DNA of 64,000 nt, taken from CG2-30-44-17 sp964344725 (lineage in GTDB: Bacteria > Patescibacteriota > Gracilibacteria > UBA1369 > UBA12470). The notes below the pieces were generated by a model. It was not told where the DNA came from, did not search any database, and saw only the letters and a list, made by a program, of their open reading frames with translations. The translations under genes and the position numbers were made by a program. Within the stretch, counting starts at the first letter, position 1. Each line of letters opens with the position of its first letter. This document shows, piece after piece, positions 43,189-51,150 of the stretch. Location: positions 1 to 64,000 of the forward strand of contig CAYFOI010000003.1 in assembly GCA_964344725.1 (NCBI GenBank), given 5' to 3'.

Positions 43189-44505
43189 CTAAATAGTCGG
43201 TGTCGACTGTATTTCTTCGATAAGGTCCATTAATTCGACTGTTATTCGGCATACGGCAGCTCTTGTTATGTTGTCTCCGCCTCCGAAGTCGCCGTTATCA
43301 TATCCAGATAGTACTCCTCCTGTATATAGAGGCATGACGAATTCGTAATACCAATCGTCTTCTGTCATGTCTGAGAATGGGTTTTCCCAGCTGTCTTCGT
43401 CTCCAATGTAAAGTTCTGCGCTTGTTAGATCATCTACTCCTGAAGCTTTCATTAAGATTGTTGCAGCTTCAGCTCTGTTCACGTAATCTCCTGGGCCAAA
43501 CGTGCCGTCTGGATATCCGTTGATGATGCCATAGTGATATGCTGAAACGACATAATCTTCGTACCATGATCCTGCTTCAATATCTGTTAAAACACCGTCT
43601 TCTACTTCGACTGATTCTGCGTCTAGTAGTTCGTATTCAAATGCTTCGACAGCAATTTTTGTTATAGCTGCTCTGGTGATGTAGTCGCCTGGTCCGAATA
43701 GGTCTGTTCCGTCATAGCCGCTTACTACGCCGCTTTCGGCTAATGTGGTGACGTATTCTTCGTACCAGCTTCCTTCCTCAACGTCGGAGAAGCTTATGTC
43801 TGTTGTATCTGTATCATCATCGGTATCGTCATCATCCGTTGTCTCATCTTCTGGGCTAACTTCTTCTATGGTTATGGTTGTGTATCCGCTCATGTTTCCT
43901 GAGCTGTCTTCTGCTGATAACTTAAATGTGTTTGAGTCGTTTTGTTGGAGGGTTACTTCGACTGAGAATGTCCCTTCTGAGTCTACAGTTGTTTCAACGC
44001 TGTCATCTCCGGTTACGACTATTGTTGCGTTAGCTTCTGCTGTTCCTGTGATTGTTACTGTGTCTGCGTCTATAGGTGATTCGGTTTCGTCTACTTCTGG
44101 TGCGTCTGGAGCTGTTCGATCAACTCCGTATGTTGATTCGTAAGTTTGAGCTTCTTCGGTGCTTTCGACTACTGTTACTACTACAGCTTCTGATGCGATG
44201 CCGTCGTCTCCTGTTGCAGTTATGCTAAAGCTATTGGTTGACTCCTGAGCTAGGCTAACAGTCTTCTCCCAATATCCATCTTCGTCTGCGTATGTTGGAG
44301 CGACCATAACGGATCCTCCTACGACTGAGACCATTGCTTCAGGTTCTGCGGTTCCTGTTAGTGTGATTTTTTCAGCGTCTACTGGTGATGGCGGGTCGTC
44401 GACTGTAGGTGTGTCAGTTGCACCTGCAATGAGGGTCATTGTTGTTACTACAATGATGCTTGCTGCTAGCACTGTTGCCATGATGTAGAGAGTGGTTTTT
44501 TTCAT
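43189..44505 (-). CDS. Secreted protein with two Ig-like and three SLH domains
   Basis: 438 residues. N-terminal signal segment (MKKTTLYIMATVLAASIIVV), two related Ig-like modules (DDPPSPVDAEKITLTGTAEP ... ; DETESPIDADTVTITGTAEA ... VTIEEV), an acidic Asp/Thr linker and three SLH modules (FSDVEEGSWYEEYVTTLAES with GYDGTDLFGPGDYITRAAIT; DIEAGSWYEDYVVSAYHYGI with GYPDGTFGPGDYVNRAEAAT; FSDMTEDDWYYEFVMPLYTG). Predicted cell-wall-bound structural or adhesion protein. It lies between carA and the exonuclease gene on the same strand. Confidence 0.9.
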   Translation of the reverse strand: MKKTTLYIMATVLAASIIVVTTMTLIAGATDTPTVDDPPSPVDAEKITLTGTAEPEAMVSVVGGSVMVAPTYADEDGYWEKTVSLAQESTNSFSITATGDDGIASEAVVVTVVESTEEAQTYESTYGVDRTAPDAPEVDETESPIDADTVTITGTAEANATIVVTGDDSVETTVDSEGTFSVEVTLQQNDSNTFKLSAEDSSGNMSGYTTITIEEVSPEDETTDDDDTDDDTDTTDISFSDVEEGSWYEEYVTTLAESGVVSGYDGTDLFGPGDYITRAAITKIAVEAFEYELLDAESVEVEDGVLTDIEAGSWYEDYVVSAYHYGIINGYPDGTFGPGDYVNRAEAATILMKASGVDDLTSAELYIGDEDSWENPFSDMTEDDWYYEFVMPLYTGGVLSGYDNGDFGGGDNITRAAVCRITVELMDLIEEIQSTPTI

Positions 44506-44518
44506 TTTTGTTTTTTGT

Positions 44519-44577
44519 TAGTGGGTAGTACGTAATTCGTAGTGTGTAGTGGCGGAGTCGCGCTTTTTGCGCGACGG
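44519..44577 (+). repeat. TAG/CTA-type spacer repeat with GCGC hairpin
   Basis: GGGTAGTACGTAATTCGTAG units plus a longer hairpin GTCGCGC-TTTTT-GCGCGAC (44558-44575), the longest variant of the GGAGCGC hairpin class. Confidence 0.65.
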
Positions 44578-44578
44578 T

Positions 44579-45646
44579 TTATAGTAGCTCAACGAACTGG
44601 TCGAACACAAATGATGTATCTGTTGGGCCGGGAGTTGCCTCTGGGTGAAATTGGACCGAAAAGAAAGGTTTTTTCTTGTGCTTGATGCCTTCGACGGTGT
44701 TGTCGTTTTGATTTTTGAACCATACTGACCACTCTTTTGGCATAGTTTTTTCATCGATGGCGAAGCCGTGATTTTGGCTAGTTATATAGCAGCGGCCTGT
44801 CTCTATGTCTGTGCATGGTTGATTTTGGGCGCGGTGTCCGTATTTGAGTTTGTAAGTTTTTGCTCCTGCTGCAATTCCCATGATTTGGCTGCCGAGGCAG
44901 ATTCCGCATGTTGGGATTTCTCTTTCAAAGCATTTCTTCATTGTGTTGTGAGTTTCTTTCGGGAGCATGGGGTCGCCAGGTCCGTTTGAGAAAAAAACTC
45001 CATCAAATTTCATGTCTAGTTCGAATGGATCTTGGTCCCAAGGAATTCTTGTTACTGTGATATCGCGTTTCAAGAAGTCGCGGATTATATTTGCTTTGCA
45101 GCCTGTGTCGATGATCGCGATGTGTTTTGGGCCGCGTTTGTAAGTTATCACTTCTTTTGTTGCGACTTCGTCTGCGATGTTTGTTGTGTCCGGGGAGATT
45201 ACGGTTGTGTATTTTGGCGCTTTTGTCATTATTCGTCCTAGCATTGTCCCTTTCTCGCGTATTTTTTGGGTTAAAGCTCTTGTGTCGATGCCTGTTATTG
45301 CTGGGATTTTGTGCTTTTTTAGCCAGTCGCCGAGACTTTTCTCTGCATTCCAGTGGCTGAAATTTTCTGAGTACTCTGAGACTATCAGTGCGCGGATTTG
45401 AGGTCTTTCGCTCTCGAACCATTTTGGCAATTTGTCTTCGTCGAAATCTTCTTTTGGAACCCCATAATTACCAACTAGAGGGTAGGTGAGTACAAGAATT
45501 TGTCCTCTATAAGAAGGATCCGTGAGGCTCTCTGGGTATCCCATCATGCCTGTGTTGAATACGACTTCGCCTTCTGTGTCCAAATGCGCACCAAAAGATT
45601 GGCCGGTTAGTATGCGTCCGTCCTCTAATGCGAGTGAGATATCCAT
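44579..45646 (-). CDS. carA: Carbamoyl-phosphate synthase small (glutaminase) subunit
   Basis: It hydrolyses glutamine and passes ammonia to CarB for carbamoyl phosphate, the first step of UMP synthesis. 355 residues: N-terminal CPSase_sm_chain domain (LALEDGRILTGQSFGAHLDT, EVVFNTGMMGYPESLTDPSY) and a class I glutaminase with the nucleophile in CGICLGSQIMGIA and the His/Glu pair in VQFHPEATPGPTD. carB is not in the window although the other pathway genes follow, on the other strand. The next gene upstream (45831) is divergent. Confidence 0.96.
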   Translation of the reverse strand: MDISLALEDGRILTGQSFGAHLDTEGEVVFNTGMMGYPESLTDPSYRGQILVLTYPLVGNYGVPKEDFDEDKLPKWFESERPQIRALIVSEYSENFSHWNAEKSLGDWLKKHKIPAITGIDTRALTQKIREKGTMLGRIMTKAPKYTTVISPDTTNIADEVATKEVITYKRGPKHIAIIDTGCKANIIRDFLKRDITVTRIPWDQDPFELDMKFDGVFFSNGPGDPMLPKETHNTMKKCFEREIPTCGICLGSQIMGIAAGAKTYKLKYGHRAQNQPCTDIETGRCYITSQNHGFAIDEKTMPKEWSVWFKNQNDNTVEGIKHKKKPFFSVQFHPEATPGPTDTSFVFDQFVELL

Positions 45647-45732
45647 AGGGTGTAGGGTATAGTAGTGGTAGTACGTAATCCGTAGTGTGTAGGGGGTAGG
45701 GAGCTTGTAGCTGGTAGCTTGTAGGTCCTAGT
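45647..45732 (+). repeat. TAG/CTA-type spacer repeat upstream of carA
   Basis: Three sub-types follow one another: GGGTGTAGGGTATAG, GTAGTACGTAATCCGTAGTG and GAGCTTGTAGCTGGTAGC. The last contains a 24-base stretch (45703-45726) identical to 42161-42184. Confidence 0.75.
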
Positions 45733-45779
45733 TCCCGATCATGTTTCAGTCTTTCGTATTGTAGCTAAAGTTTCCGAGA

Positions 45780-45808
45780 TTGCAATTTGTATTGAGATGT
45801 TTTATAAT
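45780..45808 (+). promoter_or_regulatory. Probable promoter before the 45831 gene and pyrB
   Basis: TTGCAA (45780-45785), a 17-base spacer and TATAAT (45803-45808). Confidence 0.65.
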
Positions 45809-45830
45809 TTTTTCTCTTTAAATTGTTCTT

Positions 45831-46037
45831 ATGAGCAGAGAAGTTCCAGACGTTTCTGAAAGGCCGGGTTGTCTAACGGTTTTAAAGAATTTAACTGATC
45901 CTAGATTTTGGGTTGAATTGTATCTTGATTTGTTTGCGTCTGATCTTGTTGAGAGACATGGTTATGAGGGGGCTTTGCGTATTATTGAAGAGCACCAGGT
46001 ACAGCATCCGGGATGGTGGAATGATCGTTCTTTTTAG
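45831..46037 (+). CDS. Small hypothetical protein, 68 residues
   Basis: Sequence style: MSREVPDVSERPGCLTVLKN, then Trp/Leu-rich helices (LTDPRFWVELYLDLFASDLV) and a Trp-rich end (HPGWWNDRSF). No signal peptide and no family recognised. It has a good promoter directly upstream and lies 49 bases before pyrB, so it may be co-transcribed with it. Protein-like codon usage and the promoter support it being real. Confidence 0.55.
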   Translation: MSREVPDVSERPGCLTVLKNLTDPRFWVELYLDLFASDLVERHGYEGALRIIEEHQVQHPGWWNDRSF

Positions 46038-46086
46038 TTTTTTTGATTTTCTGTGGTAAATTTCTCTTAGTAAATAACCATAGATT

Positions 46087-47019
46087 ATGTTTTCCAAAGG
46101 TTCACACTTGCTTTCTTCAAAAGATCTGACTCGCGAAGATCTTCTGAAGATTTTTGAGGAGGCTGACAAAATGCTTCCTATTGCTCGTAAGGAGCAAAGT
46201 TCAGATATTATGAAAGGCAAAGTTATTGCAGCGCTTTTTTATGAGCCGTCGACTAGGACGAGGTTTAGTTTTGAGACTGCGATGCTTAGGCTCGGGGGGT
46301 CTATTATTAGTAATTTCCAGATGATGCAGACTTCTTCTGCGAAGAAGGGAGAGACGCTGTTTGATACTGGTCGTGTTGTAGGGAAATTTGCGGATGTGAT
46401 TGCTATTAGGCATCCGGAGTCTGGGGCTGCAGCTCGACTTGCTGAGGGGGCTGAGGTGCCAGTTATTAATGCTGGAGATGGCCCTAGCGATCATCCGACG
46501 CAGGGGCTTTTGGATGTTTTTACTATTTGGAAGGAATTCGGTGGGATTGAGGGGCTTACGATTGGAATGGTTGGCGATCTTAAGTATGGGCGTGTGCCGC
46601 ATGCTCAGTGTGAGTTTTTGAAGAATTTTACAGGTTTGAAATTCGTTTTTGTTGCGCCTGATGCGCTCAAGATGCCTCGTAAGATTGTTGAGGATCTTGA
46701 ATCTGCTGGGCATGAAGTTGTTGAAACTGATGATCTCGACTCTGTGATTTGTGAATTGCAAGTTATTGGTCATACGCGAATTCAGCAAGAAAGGTTTGAA
46801 TCAGAAGAGGAGTATCAGAAATACAAGGGTGTGTATGTGATTGATGAGGAAACGATGGAGAAGGCTCGGGAAGACATGATCTTGATGCATCCGCTGCCGC
46901 GTGTTGATGAGTTGGCTGTTACGGTTGACGAAGATGATCGTGCGAAGTATTTCGAGCAGGTTACGAATGGTGTTGCGGTGAGGATGGCGTTGATTAAGTC
47001 AGTAGTTAGTAGTCAGTAG
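46087..47019 (+). CDS. pyrB: Aspartate carbamoyltransferase catalytic subunit
   Basis: Condenses carbamoyl phosphate and aspartate, step 2 of UMP synthesis. The 310 residues have the carbamoyl-phosphate loop YEPSTRTRFSFETAM, the SSAKKGETLFDT loop, DGPSDHPTQGLLDVFT, and the aspartate-binding MHPLPRVDEL. No pyrI regulatory subunit is seen nearby. The last codons (SVVSSQ and the TAG stop) are encoded by a TCAGTAGTTAGTAGTCAGTAG-type repeat, so the C-terminus may have been replaced by repeat expansion. Confidence 0.96.
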   Translation: MFSKGSHLLSSKDLTREDLLKIFEEADKMLPIARKEQSSDIMKGKVIAALFYEPSTRTRFSFETAMLRLGGSIISNFQMMQTSSAKKGETLFDTGRVVGKFADVIAIRHPESGAAARLAEGAEVPVINAGDGPSDHPTQGLLDVFTIWKEFGGIEGLTIGMVGDLKYGRVPHAQCEFLKNFTGLKFVFVAPDALKMPRKIVEDLESAGHEVVETDDLDSVICELQVIGHTRIQQERFESEEEYQKYKGVYVIDEETMEKAREDMILMHPLPRVDELAVTVDEDDRAKYFEQVTNGVAVRMALIKSVVSSQ

Positions 47020-47022
47020 GAA
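46999..47022 (+). repeat. TAG-type repeat forming the pyrB 3' end
   Basis: TCAGTAGTTAGTAGTCAGTA: three AGTAG units that encode the last six residues and the stop codon of pyrB. Similar units follow the pyrD stop. Confidence 0.65.
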
Positions 47023-47095
47023 TAAGCTCGTTGCGGTGTTGATATTTATTTTTTTGTGGTATAATTAAGTGATATTTATTTAAAAACAAATTATT

Positions 47096-47758
47096 ATGGG
47101 ATTCGGAGAAAATCCAAGGGCTGCTATGGCAGCGGCGTTGTTAGCACTTACTACATTGGCTGGAAGTTGTGATAAGCCAGCTGCTGATGTAGATGCTAGT
47201 GCTGTCCCGACAGCTAGAGGGGCTGAACTGGTTGAAGATTTGCGTGTTGAGGGACAGGAGTTGGTTGATGAGGCTAATGGGCCTGGTGAGGGCAGGATGT
47301 ATGGGTTTGGTGGTGTTGCGGCGCATCAGGTTGGAGAGTTTTATGGAGCTTACGGAGATGCGGCTCAAGAACTGCAAGCAATGGGGGATTATGCTGGGTT
47401 GGCTGCGTTAGATACCGAAGTGCAAGCTGTTTATGCTCAGCTTGTTGATTATCCTGAGGGTCAGGAGAGTATGGTTAATCTTGATTTGGCTATGGCTGCT
47501 GGACAGGCTTTTCTTGATGAATTGGCGGGAATTGAGAAAAAGGATGTGACTTATGGAATTCCTCAACTTACTACTGCTGCTAAGCAGAAGTATATTGAAT
47601 TTGAAGTTGCGTGTTTGCGTGCTGGCGAGTCAGTGGATCCTATTCGTGACGATATTTATTCTCGGGTTCCTGAGCACCTTAGAGGCGAGGTTGAATCGGG
47701 TAGATCAGCAGCTATGGACGAAGCTCGAAAAGTATTGTTTGGGGGAGGAGCTGAATAG
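47096..47758 (+). CDS. Putative lipoprotein, 220 residues
   Basis: An N-terminal signal (ENPRAAMAAALLALTTLAGS) with Cys25 in LAGSC fits a lipobox. The mature protein is acidic and helical (YGAYGDAAQELQAMGDYAGL, DLAMAAGQAFLDELAGIEKK), with no recognised family. A TATAAT box lies ~25 bases before the start (a TTGATA 15 bases further up gives short spacing). It lies between pyrB and pyrC and could be a surface-attached lineage-specific protein. Confidence 0.65.
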   Translation: MGFGENPRAAMAAALLALTTLAGSCDKPAADVDASAVPTARGAELVEDLRVEGQELVDEANGPGEGRMYGFGGVAAHQVGEFYGAYGDAAQELQAMGDYAGLAALDTEVQAVYAQLVDYPEGQESMVNLDLAMAAGQAFLDELAGIEKKDVTYGIPQLTTAAKQKYIEFEVACLRAGESVDPIRDDIYSRVPEHLRGEVESGRSAAMDEARKVLFGGGAE

Positions 47759-47805
47759 ATTAAAAACTTGCTCTTATCTCGTAGTGCTTATATTTTGTAA
47801 GTACT

Positions 47806-47835
47806 ATGAAAAAGTTACTTCTCAGAAATGGTTAG
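47806..47835 (+). pseudogene. Truncated copy of the pyrC start (9-codon mini-ORF)
   Basis: ATG...TAG encoding MKKLLLRNG; PyrC itself starts MTKLLLRNG. Five of the eight codons after the ATG differ at synonymous positions, so the peptide is better conserved than the DNA. It is followed at once by the palindromic element at 47834-47902 and then by pyrC. It may be a remnant or a leader peptide. Confidence 0.7.
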
Positions 47836-47902
47836 AAATTCAGTAATCTCTCTTGCTCCCGTGCCTAGTCGGACAAGGTCGCTCGATAGATTCTGAATTT
47901 CT
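47834..47902 (+). repeat. Palindromic element, family B (pyrC site)
   Basis: Sixty-nine bases, the same length as the rpiB-site element. Arms AGAAATTCAG(T)AATCT (47834-47849) and AGATTCTGAATTTCT (47888-47902), one extra base on the left. The core starts TCTTGCTCCCG and ends AAGGTCGCTCG. Confidence 0.75.
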
Positions 47903-47937
47903 TAATTAGTTTTTATAATATAATTCTTCTTACTGTT

Positions 47938-49236
47938 ATGACAAAACTACTCCTAAGAAACGGTACAGTTGTAAGCTCTCAGGGGAAACAGCGGGCTGAT
48001 GTTCTTTGTGAAAACGGAAAAATCCTGAAGGTTGAGGAGGATATTACGGTTGTTGATGATATGGAAATTATTGATTGTGAGGGCCAGTTCATTATCCCTG
48101 GTGTGATCGATACGCATGTGCATTTGCGTGAGCCGGGTGGTGAGTATAAGGAAGATTTTATTACTGGGTCGAAAGCTGCGGCTCGAGGTGGAGTTACGAC
48201 AGTTCTTGATATGCCGAATAATAGTCCTGTTACAGATTCGGTTGAGACCCTTGAGGCTAAATATGAGATGGCGAAGGGGCGGATGCTTGTTAACTATGGG
48301 TTTTATATTGCGGCGACTGGTTCGAATATTGAGGAATTAAAAAAAGCTGATCGTGCGTGTGGAGTTAAGCTCTTTATGGGTAAGTCGACTGGAGATATTG
48401 TTGTAGAGGATGGTCTTGATGAAATTTTTGAATTTTGCAAAGAAAGAACGCTTGTTGTTCATGCTGAGGATGAGGAGCGGATTGAGGCTCGAAAGAAGGA
48501 ATTTGCAGATGTGGATGATCCGTCTGTGCATTCTTTGATTCGCGATGAAGAAGCTGCGTATTTAGCGGTTAAGACGGCACTGCATTTGGCGAAAAAGTAT
48601 GACACTAAGCTTCATATTGCTCATTTAAGTACTGCTCGTGAGGTTGAGTCTTTGCGGAAATTCCATGGAGATTACGTGACTGCTGAGGCTGCAACTCATC
48701 ACCTATTTTTAACTACTGATGCTTATTCTGAAAAGGGAACTCTTGTTCAAATGAACCCTCCGCTTCGAGAAGTTGGTGATAAGGATGCTCTTTGGGATGC
48801 TCTTCGTGAAGGTGTTATTGATACGGTTATTACAGATCATGCGCCTCATACTCTTGATGAAAAAGGGAAGCGCTATGGGGAGGCTCCTTCTGGTGTACCA
48901 GGGCTTGAGACGCTTTTGCCTCTGATGCTCGATTGTGTTAACCATGGAGATCTTACTTTTGAGAAAATGGTTGAGGTGCTATGCGAAAAGCCTGCCGAGA
49001 TTTTTGAGCTAGATCGCAAGGGGCAGATTGCAGAGGGGTATGATGCGGATTTGACGGTTGTGGATATGAGTCGTGAGGAAGTTGTTGGCGAAAAAGGCTA
49101 CCATTCAAAGTGTGGTTGGTCTCCTTATGATGGTTGGAAGCTTATTGGATGGCCAGTTGTGACGGTTGTGAATGGCGAGGTTGTGATGCGAGGTGGGGCG
49201 GTAGAGGAGAAATTTGTGGGGGGGGCGGTTTTTTAA
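47938..49236 (+). CDS. pyrC: Dihydroorotase
   Basis: Cyclises carbamoyl aspartate to dihydroorotate, step 3 of UMP synthesis. The 432 residues are of the longer (class I, Bacillus-like) type: metal ligands in VIDTHVHLREPG, KEDFITGSKAAARGGVTTVL, LVVHAEDEERI, LHIAHLSTAREV and TDHAPHTLDEK. A TATAAT-rich stretch (47915-47922 region) lies upstream. A copy of its first codons and a palindromic element precede it. Its last 4 bases overlap the convergent gene at 49233. Confidence 0.96.
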   Translation: MTKLLLRNGTVVSSQGKQRADVLCENGKILKVEEDITVVDDMEIIDCEGQFIIPGVIDTHVHLREPGGEYKEDFITGSKAAARGGVTTVLDMPNNSPVTDSVETLEAKYEMAKGRMLVNYGFYIAATGSNIEELKKADRACGVKLFMGKSTGDIVVEDGLDEIFEFCKERTLVVHAEDEERIEARKKEFADVDDPSVHSLIRDEEAAYLAVKTALHLAKKYDTKLHIAHLSTAREVESLRKFHGDYVTAEAATHHLFLTTDAYSEKGTLVQMNPPLREVGDKDALWDALREGVIDTVITDHAPHTLDEKGKRYGEAPSGVPGLETLLPLMLDCVNHGDLTFEKMVEVLCEKPAEIFELDRKGQIAEGYDADLTVVDMSREEVVGEKGYHSKCGWSPYDGWKLIGWPVVTVVNGEVVMRGGAVEEKFVGGAVF

Positions 49237-50009
49237 TTCGTAGCTTCTGGTTCTGGAGTTGTTTCAACCAATATATCCTGTATGGCCTCCATAGCCGCCT
49301 GAAATCCTTTTTTCCATATGCGTCTTTCTGTATGTGGGAATTTGCCTTGTCGTTTAGTTCTTTTTCTTATTGCATCTCTAGACATTCCTGGGTGCGTTGT
49401 ACACTTGCTTCTAGCTTTTTTTCTTCTGCGACGAGTGTGTTTCATTTGCTGATATGCTGCGCCATGTATCCTATGAAGAAGTTCTTCTAGCCCATATATT
49501 GTTAGGTCCGCTCTTTTGAGAGACTCTAATGCTCTTGGGTCATGAAAGTTGTCTCCGGCTCTTTCTACATCTTCTAAAATATTGTCACGTTTTTTTCTTG
49601 CCGCGTTTAGTTTTTTTACTATGTGCTCAGGATCTCTGGCGCCATCTCTAAATATTGCAATAAGCGCTGCTTGGTATTTTAATGTTTGTCTTTTTGTTTG
49701 AGGCAATTTTGTATCGTCTTGAGTTTCGGCTTGCAATGGCAGCAATGTATCATCGGAAGCTTCAACTGATTGAGGTATATCCAAGCCATCTAGCAATGCT
49801 TCTCTTGCCGCTAATCTTGTTCTTCTGATCTTAGTCCTTTGAGATCGTTTCCACTCACTACTTCTTGCGGTAGCTTCCCTTTGCAATCTATGAGCTCCTG
49901 GTTCTTCGAAATGTCTATGTGATAGCTCTAGTCGGTTAGTCCCTTGAGGAACTCTTCCGGTGTTTATGTTTGGTCTTTCGAAGTGTTCTATTCCTTGATT
50001 GTTTTGCAT
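49233..50009 (-). CDS. Hypothetical basic helical protein, 258 residues
   Basis: No family recognised. It is strongly basic, with Arg/Lys-rich helices (EWKRSQRTKIRRTRLAAREA; HTRRRRKKARSKCTTHPGMS; RDAIRKRTKRQGKFPHTERR), an acidic middle, and no signal peptide. The charge suggests nucleic-acid or ribosome binding, but there is no diagnostic motif. It converges with pyrC (4-base overlap) and is divergent from pyrD. Confidence 0.65.
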   Translation of the reverse strand: MQNNQGIEHFERPNINTGRVPQGTNRLELSHRHFEEPGAHRLQREATARSSEWKRSQRTKIRRTRLAAREALLDGLDIPQSVEASDDTLLPLQAETQDDTKLPQTKRQTLKYQAALIAIFRDGARDPEHIVKKLNAARKKRDNILEDVERAGDNFHDPRALESLKRADLTIYGLEELLHRIHGAAYQQMKHTRRRRKKARSKCTTHPGMSRDAIRKRTKRQGKFPHTERRIWKKGFQAAMEAIQDILVETTPEPEATN

Positions 50010-50065
50010 GTGTGTTCGAATTATTAATAGCGGCGGCTTATTGTACCTAATTCCTGTTCTCTGTC

Positions 50066-50095
50066 AACTTTTGACTTGGACCATTTTTTCGATTA
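50066..50095 (+). promoter_or_regulatory. Possible pyrD promoter
   Basis: TTGACT, a 17-base spacer and TAAAGT, about 30 bases before the pyrD start. The -10 box is only a 4/6 match. Confidence 0.4.
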
Positions 50096-50123
50096 AAGTC
50101 CTAGCGTCCTATAACCTCCACCC

Positions 50124-51074
50124 ATGAACACATCAATTGATTTTTGCGGCGTTAAATTCCCGAACCCTACTGTATTAGCGTCAGGGATTTTGGGTGTAAT
50201 AGGTGACTCTCTTAAGAATGTGGCCGAGATTGGGGCTGGAGGTGTAACCTCCAAGTCTGTTTGGCTTGAGCGTCATGAGGGGCATCCGAATCCGACGATG
50301 ATGGGGACGGAGCATTACTATATCAATGCTGTTGGATTACCTGACGGAGGCATTGAAAAAGCACGTGAAGAGCTTGGGAAGTATATGAATTGGAAAGGTT
50401 CTAAGCGCGAAGAGGAGCAGGTGCCTTTGATAGCAAACATTGTTGCTGGGAAAATTTCTGATTTTGAGCAGATTGCTGCTGAGATTATAAAAATCGAACC
50501 CGATATTGTTGAGGTCAATATTAGTTGTCCTAATGTTGAGAATGAATTTGGTCGGCCTTTTGCGGTTAATCCGGATGATGCTGCTGAAGTTACTCGTACT
50601 GTGAAACAAGTTATTCAAGATATACCTGTTGCAATTAAGTTGTCTCCGAATGTTGCTGATATAAGGGAAATTGCTGTTGCTTGTGAAATGGCTGGTGCCG
50701 ATGCGATTACTGCTGTTAATACTTTTGGCCCAGGGATGGTCATTGATATTGATACTGCTGAGCCGATTTTGGCTAACAAAGTTGGTGGAGTGAGCGGTCC
50801 TGGGATTAAGCCTCTGGCTGTGAAGCGTGTTTGGGATGTTGCTAGCGCAGTTTCTATACCTGTTATTGGTATGGGGGGTGTGACTACTGGTCGAGATATT
50901 ATTGAGTTTATGATGGCTGGTGCGAGTCTTGTTGGGATTGGCGCTGGTGTTTATTATCGAGGAGCTGAGATTTTTGCAGAGGCAATGAAGGAGGTTGAAG
51001 AGTGGATGAAAGAAGAGGGTGTGACTGATTTGTCTGAGATTATTGGAAAATCTGTTAAGAAATATAGTCAGTAG
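50124..51074 (+). CDS. pyrD: Dihydroorotate dehydrogenase B (NAD+), catalytic subunit
   Basis: FMN enzyme oxidising dihydroorotate to orotate, step 4 of UMP synthesis. 316 residues of class 1B: FPNPTVLASGILGV, GVTSKSVWLERHEGHPNPTM, the catalytic-Cys motif NISCPNVENEFGRPF, AIKLSPNVADI, VNTFGPGMVIDI and IGMGGVTTGRDIIEFMMAGA (FMN phosphate). The 1B class is confirmed by the adjacent PyrK. The last codons (TAT AGT CAG TAG) fall in a TCAGTAG repeat. Confidence 0.95.
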   Translation: MNTSIDFCGVKFPNPTVLASGILGVIGDSLKNVAEIGAGGVTSKSVWLERHEGHPNPTMMGTEHYYINAVGLPDGGIEKAREELGKYMNWKGSKREEEQVPLIANIVAGKISDFEQIAAEIIKIEPDIVEVNISCPNVENEFGRPFAVNPDDAAEVTRTVKQVIQDIPVAIKLSPNVADIREIAVACEMAGADAITAVNTFGPGMVIDIDTAEPILANKVGGVSGPGIKPLAVKRVWDVASAVSIPVIGMGGVTTGRDIIEFMMAGASLVGIGAGVYYRGAEIFAEAMKEVEEWMKEEGVTDLSEIIGKSVKKYSQ

Positions 51075-51120
51075 GATTTAGTCAGTAGTCAGTAGAGAGT
51101 AGAATGGAGCGCTTCGCGCA
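51066..51120 (+). repeat. TAG-type repeat with GGAGCGC hairpin between pyrD and pyrK
   Basis: AGTCAGTAG units starting at the pyrD stop codon, then the hairpin GGAGCGCTTCGCGCA (51106-51120). Confidence 0.7.
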
Positions 51121-51150
51121 GGTTAGTAATTAATAAAAAACTTTAAAAAA

